The position numbers and the translations under genes are program-made. Under the pieces are notes generated by a model. It had not been told where the DNA came from. It searched no databases and saw only the letters and a list, made by a program, of their open reading frames with translations. Shown here in pieces: positions 45,767 to 56,800 of a stretch of DNA of 64,000 nt. The number at the start of each line of letters is the position of its first letter. Position 1 is the first letter of the stretch. The stretch spans positions 1 to 64,000 of the forward strand of contig CAIYNU010000077.1 in the NCBI GenBank assembly GCA_903927615.1, in the 5' to 3' direction. This DNA comes from an uncultured Rhodospirillales bacterium (GTDB lineage Bacteria > Pseudomonadota > Alphaproteobacteria > Azospirillales > Azospirillaceae).

Positions 45767-47665
45767 ATGACGCGAATACTTCAACTCTGCGCAATTTTCT
45801 TATGTTCCCTGGCTTTCTTAGAGATGATTTCCGCGAGCAGCTTCGCTGCGGGAAACGTTGGCAGCGCCGCTGCCAACAAAGTCGGCATACAGGTTTTCGA
45901 GGGCAAGATTGCACCCTCACAACTGATTGCGTACCAACTCACCGGCCTTAAAAAGGGGGATAAACTCAAGGCGCATCTTCATAGCACCAGTGGAAATCTT
46001 GACCCGATTGTTGCTTTGCTTGATATTCCATTTAATTATCAAAAATTTAAAAGAGCCTTACGCGAACAGACCGAGAAAAACGTCGCGGCCGGTCAGGATC
46101 CCCGAGATACTCTGACCACACTGGCAAAAGGCCTTTTTCTCGCCTGGAACGCCGATCCGAGTTCATCATACGATGCCGATTTCGAAACGGTGGCCCCGCA
46201 TGACGGCTCCTTTCTTATTTTGGTTGCCGGCGCCCTGGTGTTGACCAACTCGGGCACCAACACCGAAGCCACCTTCGGCGACTTTCGGCTGGTCCTGGGA
46301 CTGAACACCCCGATGGCCCTGAACCAGGACACCCCCGCGAGCGGCGGCGTGTTTGCGATGGTCGACCCTGACGTCGGAACCACCGAAAGCAGGGTGCAGT
46401 ATCTCAGCGGGGAACTGAATGCCACCCGCCCACAGGCGGCCTTTGTTCTCAATACCATCGAAGCAGGATCAACCCTGACGGTTCTGATCGAGGGCGACGC
46501 CGGGAAAGCTCCGCCAGATGTGCAACTTCTCGATTTTGGGAAGAGGACCCTGCGGCGCGCCACCGTCTCCGGCCAGGGAATGGTCTTGAGCTACACCTTT
46601 GCCCAATCAGCCCAGGAACACCGCCTGAGACTGACGGCCAACCCCGACAGTTATGGCAGCTATAAGGTGACGCTGGGGATCGACGCCCCGGACATCTTGA
46701 CCGGCAAGCCGACCGAGCGTGGCGGTCCGGTGGCCCGCCCACCGATTCCGGTGACTGTCTCATTCAAGTTGGATCAAATCTTTAATATTGTTCAGAAAGA
46801 AGAAAAATTCAGTGTTGCGGCGACATTACGGCTTCAGTGGCAAGATTCCGGCTACGCCTTCAGTCCAGCTAGCTGTAATTGTAACTTCAAAACATTTAAT
46901 GAAGCCGATTTTAGGCATTTCGTCGATGAGCGCCATCTACGGTGGCCAGAATTCATTATTTACAATATTCAGGGAAGCCGTTCGAGCCAACGCTCAACTG
47001 TATCCATCGAGTCAGATGGCACTGCATATTATATGGAGAGATTCTCCGCGGATTTGCAGGCCCCAGCCATGAATTTTCGGCAATTTCCCTTCGACACCCA
47101 AGATTTCTATATTCATATCGATTCGATATTCCCCAGCGAGCGGTATCGATTTTCGGTCAATCAACAAAAGACCGGTATCGGTAACCAAGTCGGCGCTGAA
47201 GAATGGAAAGTGTTGGGATACGACACGCCAGTCACCTTGACCAGTGATTTGCGATCACGTTTCACATTTCATGTCGCGATGAAGCGCGAAATTATATACT
47301 ACTTGTTCAAAATATTTCTACCCTTGATTATCATTATGATCGTTTCATGGATGACTTTTCTTCTGGATGACTACAATAAAAGAGCTGACATCACCGGCGG
47401 TCATCTATTGCTATTTATTGCCTTCAGTTTCACTCTATCTAATGATCTGCCCAGGCTAGGGTATTTAACATTTATCGATGTCATCCTGGCGAATGCGTTT
47501 CTGGTCGGTGGCTTGGTGGTTGCGCTTAATCTCTGGATGAAGAAGATGGAATCCTCCGGCCATCTTAAGCACCATGTCTTGATCGACCGGCTCATGTTAA
47601 TTCTTTACCCGGTGGCTTATTTTGTACCCTGGCTGGTTGCCCTGTTGGCTTATCAAGTGATTTAA
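45767..47665 (+). CDS. pentameric ligand-gated ion channel with extra N-terminal region (DeCLIC-like)
   Basis: This 632-residue protein starts with a signal peptide (cleavage near SFAA/GN). Residues of about 35-310 form one or two beta-rich domains; the first resembles pre-peptidase C-terminal domains (SGNLDPIVALLD; DGSFLILVAG). A pLGIC ligand-binding domain follows (about 330-505) with the prokaryotic 'Cys-loop' lacking cysteines, RQFPFDTQDFYIHIDS (near 440). Four transmembrane helices come next: M1 YLFKIFLPLIIIMIVSWM (about 510-530), M2 ADITGGHLLLFIAFSFTL with LPRLGYLT after it, M3 and a C-terminal M4. The domain order matches DeCLIC, a bacterial channel with extra N-terminal domains. The ligand and ion selectivity are unknown. 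The transmembrane half is AT-richer than neighbours. A terminator follows. Confidence 0.9.
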   Translation: MTRILQLCAIFLCSLAFLEMISASSFAAGNVGSAAANKVGIQVFEGKIAPSQLIAYQLTGLKKGDKLKAHLHSTSGNLDPIVALLDIPFNYQKFKRALREQTEKNVAAGQDPRDTLTTLAKGLFLAWNADPSSSYDADFETVAPHDGSFLILVAGALVLTNSGTNTEATFGDFRLVLGLNTPMALNQDTPASGGVFAMVDPDVGTTESRVQYLSGELNATRPQAAFVLNTIEAGSTLTVLIEGDAGKAPPDVQLLDFGKRTLRRATVSGQGMVLSYTFAQSAQEHRLRLTANPDSYGSYKVTLGIDAPDILTGKPTERGGPVARPPIPVTVSFKLDQIFNIVQKEEKFSVAATLRLQWQDSGYAFSPASCNCNFKTFNEADFRHFVDERHLRWPEFIIYNIQGSRSSQRSTVSIESDGTAYYMERFSADLQAPAMNFRQFPFDTQDFYIHIDSIFPSERYRFSVNQQKTGIGNQVGAEEWKVLGYDTPVTLTSDLRSRFTFHVAMKREIIYYLFKIFLPLIIIMIVSWMTFLLDDYNKRADITGGHLLLFIAFSFTLSNDLPRLGYLTFIDVILANAFLVGGLVVALNLWMKKMESSGHLKHHVLIDRLMLILYPVAYFVPWLVALLAYQVI

Positions 47666-47680
47666 CCCATCCGACCCTCG

Positions 47681-47706
47681 AGCTTGGATGATGACTGATC
47701 CAAGCT
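47681..47706 (+). terminator. terminator hairpin after the ligand-gated channel
   Basis: AGCTTGGAT pairs perfectly with ATCCAAGCT over an eight-base loop, 16 bases past the stop codon, followed by TCCCTC. The T-run is weak. Confidence 0.6.
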
Positions 47707-47827
47707 TCCCTCAAACGCCGGGCGCGCACGGGCGCGCGGGGCATCTGACCATCATCAAGGGTTCATCCAAACGTTCGGTTCCCAATGTTAGGCTCACACA
47801 ACAAGAACAGGTTGGTGGAGCTGGGTC

Positions 47828-48886
47828 ATGGTACAAAGACTGAACACACGGGTGCGGGCGCGGCTCTTCGCCGGAGGACTGATCGCCGTGGCGCTGGTTG
47901 CGGCCGTCAACCCGGCTCTGGCGCGTGATCGCATCCGCGTCGTTGGCTCGGGAACCGTCTTCCCCTTCACCTCGGCGGTCGGTGAGGCCTTTGCGGCCCG
48001 CACCGGCTTCAAGGCACCGGTGGTGGAGTCTACCGGCACCGTCGCCGGTATAAAGCTCTTATGCACCGGCATCGGCGACCGCTACCCCGACCTGGCAAAC
48101 GCCTCGCGCCGGATCACCGCCGAAGAAGTCGACCGTTGCGCCGCCAATCACGCCGGCCCGCTCGTGGAACTGCCGATCGGCTACGACGGCATCGTGGTGG
48201 CGACGCGCAAAGACGGCACGGCCTTGACTCTCAGTTCGACCGCCCTGTGGAAAGCACTGTCAGCCCGGCTTCCCGACCATGGCCGCCTGGTGGATAATCC
48301 CAACCGGAGCTGGCACGATGTCATGATCGATGCCCCCGACTTGCCCATCGAGGTCCTGGGACCGCCGCCCACCTCCGGAACCCGCGACGTCTTCATCGAA
48401 CGGGTGATGCGCCAGACTTGCCTGAGCGCACCGGAAACCATAGCCCTGGATAAAGACATCGATCGCGATCAAGCCTGCGGCCCCTTGCGCGAGGATGGTG
48501 TCTACATCGAGGCTGGAGAATACTATCACCTGATCGTCCAGCGACTGGCCGCATCCCATGATGGCGCCATCGGCATCTTCGGCTTCAGCTACTACGATCA
48601 GAACCGTACCGTCATCGACGCTCTGACGATTGACGGCGTCGCCCCAACGCCGGCCAGCATCGCGTCTGGCCGTTATCCGCTGGCGCGCCCGCTGTTCGTC
48701 TACCTCAAGACCGCCCACCTGACCCTGGCACCGGGCATCCGCGAGTTTTTGGGCGAATATGTCGGCGCCGCCGCCATCGGACCCGACGGCTATCTGACCA
48801 CGCGCGGCCTGATCCCTTTGCCCGCCAATCAGCATGCCAACGCTGCCGCGATTGCCGCCAACCTAACCCCCATGAGGCGCCCCTAA
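47828..48886 (+). CDS. PstS-like periplasmic substrate-binding protein
   Basis: This 352-residue protein has a Sec signal ending PALA/RD and then the PstS-type start RIRVVGSGTVFPFTSAVGEAF. Other PstS features are the ASRRITAEEVDRC segment and PPPTSGTRDVFIERV, where phosphate-contacting Ser/Thr/Arg residues lie. It probably binds phosphate or another oxyanion in the periplasm. No PstCAB permease genes adjoin it, so it may be an orphan phosphate-binding or adhesin-type protein. The ATG has GGAG seven bases upstream. It converges with the cyclase gene after 12 bases. Confidence 0.85.
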   Translation: MVQRLNTRVRARLFAGGLIAVALVAAVNPALARDRIRVVGSGTVFPFTSAVGEAFAARTGFKAPVVESTGTVAGIKLLCTGIGDRYPDLANASRRITAEEVDRCAANHAGPLVELPIGYDGIVVATRKDGTALTLSSTALWKALSARLPDHGRLVDNPNRSWHDVMIDAPDLPIEVLGPPPTSGTRDVFIERVMRQTCLSAPETIALDKDIDRDQACGPLREDGVYIEAGEYYHLIVQRLAASHDGAIGIFGFSYYDQNRTVIDALTIDGVAPTPASIASGRYPLARPLFVYLKTAHLTLAPGIREFLGEYVGAAAIGPDGYLTTRGLIPLPANQHANAAAIAANLTPMRRP

Positions 48887-48898
48887 CCTTTCGGTCGG

Positions 48899-50572
48899 TC
48901 AGGGCAGTGCGGGTGATACCGCGGCCTGGATCGGCGCCACCGCTTCGGCGGCACGGGTGGCATTCAACACAACGCGATTGCGACCGTTGCTCTTTGCGTC
49001 GTAAAGAGCGACATCAGCGCGACGCAAGAGTGCGGACGGCACCAAGCCGGGTTGCCACTCGGCGACCCCGATGCTGACCGAAATCCGCAAGCTGCCGTCG
49101 ACCACCCCCGAAAAGTCCAAGGCCTCGACATCAGCCCGCAATCGCTCGGCAACCTCGCCGGCACGATCCAGGGGGGTCTCGGGCAGAACAATGGCGAACT
49201 CCTCACCGCCATAGCGGCCCGGCACGTCGCTCAGCCGGGATGCCCCCCGAATGACATCCGCCACCCGAATCAGAACCGCATCTCCCACCGGATGGCCGTA
49301 GCCGTCATTGATCCGCTTGAAATGATCCAGATCAAGCAACAGCAAAGACAGGGCCGCCCCACTGCGCTCCGCCCGCTTGACTTCCTCCAACAGCCGCTCA
49401 TCGAAAAAGCGGCGATTGAACAGCTCGGTCAACCCGTCCCGATTGGCCAGGACCGAGACCCGCGCCAGCAGTGCGTTAACCTCCTTGGTGCGGGTCTGAA
49501 TTTCATGCTCCAGACGCCGCGTCACGACATCAATCAGCAGCCAGATCAAGAACTCCATGACGATGAAGGCGGTCACGGCAAAGCACAGGTTAATCACCTG
49601 ATTGCGGTTGAACTGGTGAACCCGGTCGGTCAGGTCCTGCCAGCCGATCACCACGCCCGACGACGGCGCCCCGGCGTCCTGCCGGTTGCGATAATCGCGC
49701 AACGGAAAATAGGTGACGCTGAACCAACGATCGACCACCCGGATCAAATGAACCTCGCGACTCTTCGGGTCGGGAATCGGGTCGGCAGCCAGCAAGGCCC
49801 GAGTCAACGCCGGATTCGAGGCCGCTTCAATAAACCAGTTGTGCCAACGCCGATCGGGCGAAAAATATTCGTTGGTGACATCCCCATCCATTCGGGCGCG
49901 AACCTGAGCATCCGACAGCAATATCGAAATGCCGCAAGACGAGGCCGGGCAGATCGGGATCAGCATCATGTCGAACGACGAGCCAACCTCAATGGCCGCA
50001 ACCCGACTGCCGGACCCGTTGGCCCCGTCTCCGATCTCGATGGGCGCCACACCGCGCACCCCGGTGGATAAGCGATCAATGGCAAAGCCGTTCTGGGGTT
50101 GAGCGGTCCGCATGGCGGCCACCACCGGAGATGCGGGGTCGGCGAGTTGATCACCGTATTCGTAAGGCTGCTGCACCCGCAGAAAAGCGGTGCTCCCGGG
50201 CGGCACGTAAAAGGAAAACTGCCGCAACAGGTACTTGAACTGAAGCGCCTTCCAGCGCAAACCGACCACGCCCAGCAACGACTCGCGAGCCCGGTCCGCG
50301 CCGGCGGCATCATCGGCGGCGACCGCCTGGGCCGCCGCCGCCAAGTCAGCCTTCACCTCGGGAATGCCGGCCACGAAAGCGGCGATCTCGGTAAGCTTCA
50401 GTTCCGTCGTGTAGAGCGCGATCTCAAAGCCATCCCGCAAAGATGCCCCACGCTCCTTGACCGTGTCGTTTAATACGCTATCCGCTGAAATGTAATTGAT
50501 GGCCAGAAAACCGCAATCGGTTGCCAGCAACACCAGACTCAAAACAATGAGTATTTTGGTTTTTCGCTTCAT
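48899..50572 (-). CDS. membrane diguanylate cyclase
   Basis: This 557-residue protein has TM1 at about 5-25, a periplasmic double-Cache-like sensor region (about 30-320) and TM2 at about 325-350. A short coiled coil leads into a GGDEF domain (about 385-555). The active motif is GGEEF in RYGGEEFAIVLPE, and the RLSD inhibitory site precedes it at the correct five-residue spacing, so it should make cyclic-di-GMP with product inhibition. ATG 50572 puts the first helix at the N-terminus; a GTG at 50596 is possible. The periplasmic ligand is unknown. Confidence 0.92.
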   Translation of the reverse strand: MKRKTKILIVLSLVLLATDCGFLAINYISADSVLNDTVKERGASLRDGFEIALYTTELKLTEIAAFVAGIPEVKADLAAAAQAVAADDAAGADRARESLLGVVGLRWKALQFKYLLRQFSFYVPPGSTAFLRVQQPYEYGDQLADPASPVVAAMRTAQPQNGFAIDRLSTGVRGVAPIEIGDGANGSGSRVAAIEVGSSFDMMLIPICPASSCGISILLSDAQVRARMDGDVTNEYFSPDRRWHNWFIEAASNPALTRALLAADPIPDPKSREVHLIRVVDRWFSVTYFPLRDYRNRQDAGAPSSGVVIGWQDLTDRVHQFNRNQVINLCFAVTAFIVMEFLIWLLIDVVTRRLEHEIQTRTKEVNALLARVSVLANRDGLTELFNRRFFDERLLEEVKRAERSGAALSLLLLDLDHFKRINDGYGHPVGDAVLIRVADVIRGASRLSDVPGRYGGEEFAIVLPETPLDRAGEVAERLRADVEALDFSGVVDGSLRISVSIGVAEWQPGLVPSALLRRADVALYDAKSNGRNRVVLNATRAAEAVAPIQAAVSPALP

Positions 50573-50887
50573 AAAACTGCAATATTCTGTTCCCACCCTA
50601 CGGAATATAGCACCAAGAGATGGTTATGGGAAGAACAACAAGCTTCCACCGAAGACGCCCGAGCCTTTGATGGTCGGCCTACGGCGCCACGCCGCACCAC
50701 TCCAAGAAACTCGACAGCGTGCCGCACCACTCCAAAAAATGGCGGCGCACCGCAAACCCCAAAAAAAATGGCGGCGGCGTTAACGAAAAAAATAGGGGGA
50801 GCTTGGTTAGTTTGCGTCGAAAAGAGAAGTTCTGGAGGTGGAATTGACTCCTCGAATCCGGCACCGGACTAAGGCGGAGGCAAGGGC
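50573..50887. other. divergent intergenic region with direct repeats
   Basis: No gene is seen between the minus-strand cyclase and the plus-strand giant kinase. It contains a 17-18-base direct repeat, GCCGCACCACTCCAAGAA (50691-50708) and GCCGCACCACTCCAAAAA (50721-50738), spaced 30 bases apart, then two copies of AAAAAATGGCGGCG (near 50734 and 50763). GGAGG precedes the kinase ATG by eight bases. Confidence 0.5.
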
Positions 50888-53800
50888 ATGACCGTGCTCA
50901 CCGGCTATCGTGAGCTTCACGCCCTTCATCGCAGCCGCAACACGATGGTGGTGCGCGCTGTGGCGGACGACGGCACCCGGGTCATCCTGAAGGCGCTGAA
51001 CCGGGACGCCCCCAACGCCGCGGAACTGGCGCGCTTCCGGCGGGAATACGAGATTACCCGGGGGTTTCGCGATCTCGGCATCGTCGATGTGCGGGAATTC
51101 GGCCGAATCAACGGCCACTGGTGCCTGGTCATGACCGACGACGGGTCGGTGGCTTTGCGTGACGTGCTCCAGGGTCTGCCGTTTCCAGTTGCCGATACCA
51201 TCGACATTGCGCTGGCCCTGGTCCGAATCCTGCGCATCGTCCACCGGGCCGGAATCATCCACCGGGACGTCAATCCCGATAACGTCGTCTGGAACCGAAC
51301 CAGCGGTACTCTGAGGCTGATTGACTTCGGGATCGCCACCACCGCAACACGCGAGGCGGGAGCCGCGGTCCTCCCTCCGTCGTTGGAAGGTACGCTTGGC
51401 TATCTGGCTCCCGAGCAGACCGGACGAACCAGCCAGGCGCTGGATTACCGGGCCGATTTTTATGCTCTGGGCGCCACGCTCTACCAACTGCTCACCGGGA
51501 TGCTCCCCTTCAGCTTCGCCGACGCCGCCGAAGCGGTGCATGCGCACCTGGCCCGGATCCCAGACTCCCCGCACCGGCGGCTGCCGTCGATCCCCGAGCA
51601 GTTGTCCGCCATCGTCATGACGCTGCTGGCCAAGGCCCCCGAGGACCGCTACCAGAGCCATGACGACCTGACCACCGACCTGGAGCGCGTGCGGGCGGCG
51701 CTGGGCCGGGACGGCGTGGTCCCGGCCTTCGCCATCGCCGCCCGGGAGGTCTCCGACGGCTTTCGGATTCCGACGCGGGTTTACGGCCGGGAGTCCGAAC
51801 TGGCCGTGCTGACCCGGGCGCTGGAGCGGGCCGCCACCGGCCAACCGCAACTGGCGCTGGTCGGCGGCGCCCCCGGCATCGGCAAGACCGCCCTGGTCCG
51901 GGAACTGATCCAGCGCAATCTGGGCCGACTGAGTCTGGTCGTCACCGGCAAATGCCATGCCGCCCACCGCCACCAGCCCTACGCCGCCTTCGTCATGGCC
52001 TTGCGTCAATGGTTGGATCAGGTGCTGGCCGAACCGCCGCCGGTCCAGAACCGCTGGCGTGACCGCCTGCTTGATCATCTGGGCAGCGGCGCCCGTCTGC
52101 TCACCGACCTTGTGCCCGAACTGGCGCGCCTGTTGGGTGAACGGCCGGCGCCACCCGAAGTCCCGGCACGGGAGGCCGAACGCCGCATCCTGACCGCTTT
52201 CCAACGGTTGATCCAGGTGCTCGCCGGATCGGAGCAGCCACTGCTGCTGTTTCTCGATGACCTTCACTGGGTCGACATGGCGTCGATTCAGGCCTTGCAG
52301 CAAATCATCCTTGATACCGAAAATGTGCCGCTCCTGATGATCGGCGCCTGCCGCGATGCCGAGGTCGATCTTAATCATCCTTTGGAACGGGCGGCCGCCA
52401 CCGCACACGAGACGGGACAGCGCCTGACCCGAATCGCATTAGGACCGCTGCCGCCACCGGCGGTCGCCGAACTGATCGGCGACCTGTTCGGGCTACCGGA
52501 TGGGGAAGCCCATGAACTGGCAAGCCTATGTCTCGATAAAACAGGCGGCAACCCCTTCTTTCTGACTCAGTTCCTGGACAAGCTGCACACCGGGGGGTTG
52601 ATCGCCTTTGACCGGACGGCCGATCTCTGGCGTTGGGACGGCGCCCGCATCCGTCAGGCCGGCATTGCCGATACTGTTCTGAGCCTGATGATCCAACGGA
52701 TCGGCGAGTTGTCCGAGGCCACGCGTCTGGTGCTGCGTCAGGCCGCCTGCCTTGGCGGTGCGTTCGATCTCGACACGCTGGCCCTGGCGGTGGGCACCGA
52801 CGCGCCCGAGACGGCAACCGCCCTGTCGGAAACGATCCGCGCCGGTCTGGTGAGTCCGCTTGACGGCGCCGGCTCCACCCCCGGTTTTGGTTACACCTTC
52901 GTTCACGACCGGGTGCAGGAGGCGGCCTATTCGCTGACCCCGCCCGCCGAACGGCCGGTGCTGCACCTGGAGATCGGCCGGCGGCTGGCTGCGGCACCCA
53001 ACGCCGATGCCCGGTTTTTCGAGCGGCTCGGTCATCTCAATCTGGGCAGCGGACTGATCATCGACCCCGACGAACGGCAAGCCCTGATTGACCTCAATCG
53101 CACCGCCGCCGAGCGATCCCGGGCCGCCGCCGCCTTTGACAGCGCCGCCCAATTCGCGACCAAGGCCATCCAGCTTCTGGGGAACGATGCCTGGGACCAG
53201 GAGTCCGAGAGCACGATGGCGCTGCACCTGATGGCGGCGCGGATGGCGGCTCTAAGCGGCCGCCGTGAGGAGCGCGACCGGATCATTGCGGCGGCGCTGC
53301 CCCATGCCCATCGCCGCGAAGCACGAGCCACCCTGTTCGAAGTGCAGATCGAGGCACTCTTCTCTGAACATCGGCTGACCGACGCCATCACCCTGGGGCT
53401 CGATACCCTTGGATTATTGGGCTTCGCGGTCGCCGACCAGGGCGACGACGAAGACGTCCGCCGGTTGCTGCTGGCGCTCAGAATGGAACTGGCGGACATC
53501 ACTCTGCCGGTCCTGGCCCACCGGCCGGAAATGAAGCCGGGCCGGTTAAAGACCGCGATCCGAATCGGGGCCATGATCTGCGGTCCCGCCGCCATCGTCC
53601 GGCCCGAATTGGTGCCCCATCTGGTGCTGCCGATGGTTTCGGCCATGATGCACCTGGGTCAAGTCCCCGATGGTCTGGTCGCGTATCCCTTGCTCGGCGT
53701 TCTGATGGCCGAGGGCCTTGACGACTGCCGGCTGGCTTGGGACTTGGGCCGGCTGACCACTGACCTGATGACGCGCTGGGGCTGGCAACCCGGCCCGGCC

Positions 53801-56800
53801 CTGGTGGTTCACCAATCGATCCGACCGCTCAAGGACCCGCTGGTCTCAACCCTGCCGGCTCTGCTCGAGATCCACCGCCGGGCCCAGGGCGTGGGCGCCC
53901 AGCGCCATGCCGCCCTGGCGGCCTACGCCTATTGTAGCCACGCCTTTGCGGCGGGCAAGCCGCTCGCGCCGCTGGAACGGGAATTTGCCGGCTTTTCCGA
54001 AGCCTTGGGCCGGTTGCGCCAGCCCGTGGCCCTGAACTACCTGGCCAATCTCCGGCAGTTGGTGGCGTGCTTGCGCGGCGGTTGTGCCGAACCGGAACGA
54101 TTTGCCGGCGAACACGCCGACAGCGAAATCATGCTGACCGATTTCACGGACTCCGGTGACCGGACCGGCGGCTTCCTGATTCACGCGACCCGGGCAATTC
54201 TGCTGGCCTTCCTTGGGCGACACGCCGCGGCGGTGCGCGAGGCTGAACGGGCCGAGGAGCACCTGCCGGCGGTTCGCGGCCTGGCAGTGGTCCCGACATT
54301 GCTGTTCCACGCGACGCTGGCCCGACTGGCCCTGCTCCACCGGTTGCCGGCCGCCGAACGGGTCATCGCGCTGGCCAGAATCCACGCGGCCATCGACCGC
54401 TTTGGCTTGTGGGCCGAAACGGCACCGGCCAACAGCCACCACCGTCTGTTGCTTCTGACCGCCGAATTGGATCGCACCGAGGAGCGGTCCGAAAGCGCCT
54501 TTGCCGGCTTCGAGGCCGCCATCGCAGCGGCCCACCAGAGCGGTTGCCTGCCCGAGGAGGCCCTGGCCTACGAAATCGCGGCCCGGGCCCTGATGGCCGC
54601 CGGTCGGACCGCCGCCGCCGAGGGGCATGCCCGGCAAGCCCACGCGCTCTATCTGCGCTGGGGCGGCGATGCCAAAGCGGCCCAACTCCAGGCGGTCTAC
54701 CCGGTCCTGTCGGAAAGCACCGCCGGCCTCGGCGAAACCGCCAGCCCCTCATCGGGCACCGCCGACGTCGACCTCGCCTCGGTGCTCAAGGCAACCCAGG
54801 CCATCTCCGGGGAGATTCGGCTACCGGCGCTCCTGGTCCGACTGCTGGGGATCGCCTTGGAAAGTGCGGGCGCCCAACGCGGCGCCCTGCTTCATCGCGA
54901 CCGGCCCCGGGACGGCGAAGTCTGGCGCGTGGATGCCGCCGGCGACGCCGCCACCGGTCAGGTCACGACCCGAAGCGACAGCGGTCACGAGGCCAATGCC
55001 GGGATCGCGGTGACAGTGCCGACCGCCCTGGTCAACCGGGCGGCGGCCTCGGGCCGGCCGGTGATTCTGGCCGATGCCGGCGCCGATCCGGCGTTTGCGG
55101 ACGCCAATCCGGCCTTTACCGGCAAAGACCAGGCGCCGCGTTCGGTGCTGTGCCTGCCGATCCCGTTCAAGGGGGCCGTCAACGACGTGCTGTACCTGGA
55201 AAACAACCTGCTGCCGGGCGCCTTTACCCGCAGCAGGGTCCAACTTTTATCCTTGCTGACCGGTCAGATCGCCATTTCCCTGGAGAATGCCCGCCTCTAC
55301 CATAAACTGTCGGGGCTGACCCAAAGTCTGGAAGTGAGGGTTGAACAACGAACGCGAGAACTCCACGAAAGCGAAACAAGGCTGCGGGCGGTGCTGGCCT
55401 CGGCCCCGCTGCCGATGCTGGTGGCATCCCACAGCAGCGGGCGCATGATGTTCATCAACGCCAAGGCCAGCCGGTTGCTCGGGCTGACCGGCGGCGGCAC
55501 GGTCGGACGTTTCGGGTTCGACCATTATCTGGAACCCGCGGAGCGGCTCCGGCTGATGTCGGCGCTGGCGACCACCAATCAGGTCGAAGACTTTGAGACT
55601 CCTCTTCACCCCCGAACCGGTCGGCCCTTCTGGGTGGCGCTTTCCGCCACCCGGATCGGCTACGACGGCGAGGCGGCGGTGCTGCTGGCTTTTTCCGACA
55701 TCACCGAACGCCGCCGTCACGGGCAGTTGCTGGCGCTGGAAAAAACCGTCCTCCAACAGGTCACCGGCGGCGACCCGATGCCGGCCGTCCTGGACACCCT
55801 GTGCCGGGGGATCGACATGCTGGTTCCCGAGGCGCGAAGCGGGGTGCTGCTTATTGACGAGGATGGCGAAGGCCATGGCTGGCGTACCGCTGCGGCCCCG
55901 GCACTGGCCGCGCGTCTGACCACCGATCTGGAAACCGCGGGTCCGAACGAACCCGCAAGCGGTCCCTGCGCTGCCGCCATGACCGGTCGCCAGAGCCTGG
56001 AAGTGGCCGATCTGGCCGTCGATCACCGCTGGCCGGCATTCTCGGCGATGGCTGCCGCAACCGGATACGCCGCGTGCTGGACTTCTCCCATCGTCTCGGC
56101 CACCGACAGCGTCTATGGCTGCCTGGTGGTGATGTTCGAGGCGGCGCGGGCGGCCGAACCCGCCGACCTCAAAATCATCGACCGGGCGGCGCGACTGGCC
56201 GCGGTCGCCCTTGAACATCGGACCGCCGACGAGGTCTTGCGGGCCAGCGAGCGGAAGTTCCGGGATATGTTTACCACCCATAGCGCGATCATGTACCTGA
56301 TCGATCCCGAGACTCTGCGCTATCTGGACGCCAACCGCGCCGCCCAGCGTTTCTACGGCTATTCTCACGACGAGTTTCTGACCAAGCGGGTGGCCGACGT
56401 CAATGTCGCCGGCGAGGCGACGGTACGCCGGGACATCGCCGACGCCCTGACCTCGGGCAACGCCATCTTTGCCACCCGCCACCGACTGGCTTCGGGCGAA
56501 CACCGGAACATGGAAGTCCGTGTCTCGCCCATTTACGGCGTCAACCGCAAGCCGATCTACTTTGCCGTAGCCAATGACGTCACCGACCGAATCCTGGCCG
56601 AGGCCAAGTTGCGCGAAAGCGAACGACGTTTCCGCGATGTCGCCGATGCTGCCGGCGAATATATCTTCGAGATTGATCTTGAAGGACGATACACCTACGT
56701 GTCGGACCGGGTGGAAGCGGTCAAAGGGTATCGGCCGGCCGAGGTGATCGGACGACGACTGTTCGATAGCATGCCCGAGGTCGAGGCCCCGGGCATCGCC

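Noticed and set aside
50807-52408. 533-codon minus-strand frame over the start of the giant kinase
   Set aside because: It is antisense to Ser/Thr kinase and AAA motifs and lacks any recognisable domain.
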